Shown one piece after another: positions 50,801 to 53,800 of a stretch of DNA of 64,000 bases. The DNA comes from Dendrolimus kikuchii (taxonomy: Eukaryota; Arthropoda; Insecta; Lepidoptera; Lasiocampidae), in the NCBI GenBank assembly GCA_019925095.2, contig CM034409.1:3971001-4035000 (forward strand), in the 5' to 3' direction. The first letter of the stretch is position 1; each line of letters begins with the position of its first letter. Made by a program: the position numbers and the translations under genes. The notes beneath the pieces were generated by a model. It ran no database searches, was not told the origin of the DNA, and was given only the letters and a program-made list of their open reading frames with translations.

Positions 50801-53800
50801 TAGTTTTTGAGTAGTAATTATGTGTTTTGTGAAAAATGTGAACTGTATAGTCAAATGTGGCCTTTTGAGTTTTCACAAGAACTCCGTTGAATGGCGTTAG
50901 TTGTAGCCTACAATACAACTGCGCGACTATTATACGAAGACTTAAACATCAGAATTGGCTGTATGGACTAGATTCCTTTGCCTGCCTTTGTTGCGAATAC
51001 AACTACTACTACTACTGTACTATATTACAGAAAAGATAATATAGTACATATATTTTTCACTAATTCAATTGTCACGTTTTGTGTTCAGGTCTTATGATTA
51101 TTTTGAAAAAATAATAGAATTTTGCTAGCTAAACTAAAAAGTAGTAATGGAAAATTCAATTATGAAATACATACATAACTTCACGCCAGTTCCCTTGCGG
51201 GGTAGGCACGAACAACAGAGCGCCATTTAGGCTTATTCTTACACACCTCACTTGCTTCCCTGACATTCATAACTCTTGTCATGCACGCTCGTCTGTTCTT
51301 AAGGCTCCTGACATCACCTGCTGCTAGTACACGATCAATGAAATAAATTATATAAAATCCACGTGTACTATTTTTCCTTGAAATTTCTCAAAAGTACTAT
51401 AATTTTACAGCTTAGAAACAAAATACTATATTCCCTTCAAAAAAAGGTGGCAACCCTACTTAATACATAACTATTATACTATTCTTGGGCCAAACAGGTT
51501 TTCCCTTAAGAAAACCATATTGTTTTCCTCTTTGTGCTAGTAACCAATTAAAATATATTGATTAAAAATGGCTAATATAAATAAGTCCTTATTTATATTG
51601 TCCAATAACGCCAGAGTGTTAGGGAAGGAAGTCTAACAATATTAAATATAGGTGCAAAATAGAATCGAAACAACTTAAATACATACATACATGGATAACT
51701 TCACGCCAGTTCCCTTGCGGGGTAGGCACGGACAACAGAGCGCCAGTTAGGCTTATTTTTACACACCTCACTTGCTTCTTTGACATTCATAACTCTTGTC
51801 ATGCACGCTCGTCTGTTCTTAAGGCTCCTGACATCACCTTTTGCTAGTACACGATCAATTTGATCATGGAAGGTGTGTCGTGGCCTTCCATGACTTCTGC
51901 ATCCATCCACTTTTGCATTGTATATCTGTTTAGTGATTCTTTCCACATGCCCGAACCACCGGAGCATTCCTTTCCTTACCTTCACCCCGACACTCTCTTT
52001 CAGACCAACTCTCTTTCTTACTTCCGTATTACTTAAATACTTATACATATTATAATATACCTACTTGACCTCACTGCTCATATCAACGCACAGCCCAAAC
52101 TACCTGGGGTGAGGACCATGAAAATTTGTATGAGTTTTCTATTTATACTGTAGGTGTGCATTAAGAAAGGATTTTTGATAATTCAACCCCTTAGGGAGTG
52201 AAAAAAGGGATGAAAATTTGCTCCAACAATTATATTTTTAATCTATGCAAGCAGCAGCTAGTAAATTATAATGCACATAGGTTGTTTATTGACCCTTTTA
52301 TAATAATCTTATATATAAAATTAATTGTAGAAATGTATGTACGCACATAACTTGAGAATGACTTAACCGATTTTGATTAAACTTTTTGTGTGTGTGTGTT
52401 TGGGTGGGTCCCCGGATGGTTTAGATTTACAACTAGACGGTAGGTGGCACTGGGATCGGGTTCTAGGATCCTCCTAATCTCCTGAGCCAATTTTGATAAT
52501 TTTGTTTTTGTGTGTTTAAGTGGGTCCCTGGATGGTTTAGATTTACAATTGTAATACGGTAGGTGGCACTAGAATTGGGGCCTAGATTTTTATTTTTTCA
52601 GGGCAGGACAACATCTGCTGGGACAGCTAGTTATAAAAATTTACGTCACAAGAAACTGTAAGTACTCAAAAATGGCATTTTTTTTTTAAATTTGAGATGA
52701 TACAACCAGTAGTCATAAAGATATAGAGGTTTATATGATTTAACATTCAGTCTCTATATGATGTCCCTAGACTATTTTCTTTGATAACATTGTAAAACAT
52801 GTATAGAATATTATATAACCACTATAAAACACTATACAGAGAGATACTTTTTATACTGCAAAGCTGGAAAACAGGCTAATGGCCTACCTAATAGAAAATA
52901 CTCTCAAGAATTGATTCTCAAAATGGACATGCCAATATGCTCAGAAGCAAGTACCCAAAGTGGAGGCTAGACCTACTGGTACCCAAGGGTCGGTAAAAGG
53001 AGTAGGGGAAGACAGGGCGAGCGCTGAGACGGCGAGCGCTGAGAGGACGAGCTCAGGCTTACTGCTAGACCCTATAGGTGACGACGTGCTTGTTTTTATT
53101 GAACTCAACAGCAGACACGCAGACGGCTCACCTGATGGTAAGCGGTGCCTATGGATATTTGTAACACCAAAGGGGACTGGGACCTGGCCACTAATGCTGG
53201 AAAACAATTCAAGGTTGTTATGGCAGCATAGAACAGGAGTGGTAGCCATCGGGACAGGCAAATACTTTACCATCTGGCTGTGGGTAGATTTGTCGCCTCT
53301 TACGATAGGCCCCCGGCCGCAGGAAATTATATAATTTCACCATTCCTACACAGATAATTCGACTATATTCTCTGATTTGACATCAATTAGGGGTATAGTA
53401 ACTAATTTGAATGAACAATTTGTAAGAAGTTTCTATTACAACAGACTCTACATACATAAATGTTCATTCAGGGATCATAAAGCTTTCTTATCTTTTGTTT
53501 ACATTCACACATGGTCAGCAATAGTGATGTGTACTGGTTGCAATTTTAGCCTCTGGAGATTTTTGGAGATTTTTCACCAAAAACCAGTTTTTCACCAGAG
53601 AATAACCTACATTTTTTTTTTATTGCAGGAGATTAGCAGACAGGCCGACGGCCCACTTGATGGAAAGCAGTTACCATCGCCTATGGACATTTGCAACACC
53701 AATGGTGCTACAAACGCGCTGCTACTCTCTTAAGGGATACTGAAACCTGGTCACTAATGCCGGAACACAACTCAAGGTTGTTATGGCAACATACTTTAGA

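Larger units (their letters stand above)
50652..51458. mobile_element. hAT-like TIR element with two later insertions
   Basis: tagggttcccaacc at left and ggtggcaaccctA at right; perfect 8-bp duplication cttaatac at 50644-50651 and 51459-51466. Contains a SINE (50698-51014) and a LINE (51170-51337), each with its own target duplication. Same end type as 2398-3538. No transposase. Confidence 0.85.
52245..53360 (+). repeat. Inverted duplication, left copy
   Basis: From cagcagctagtaaattataa through gataacattgtaaaacatgt, ctggaaaacaggctaatggc and ctcaaaatggacatgcc to a SINE A subfamily copy, this block is matched in reverse by 63140-63966. It contains a Helitron (52307-52630) absent from the other copy. 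Confidence 0.8.
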
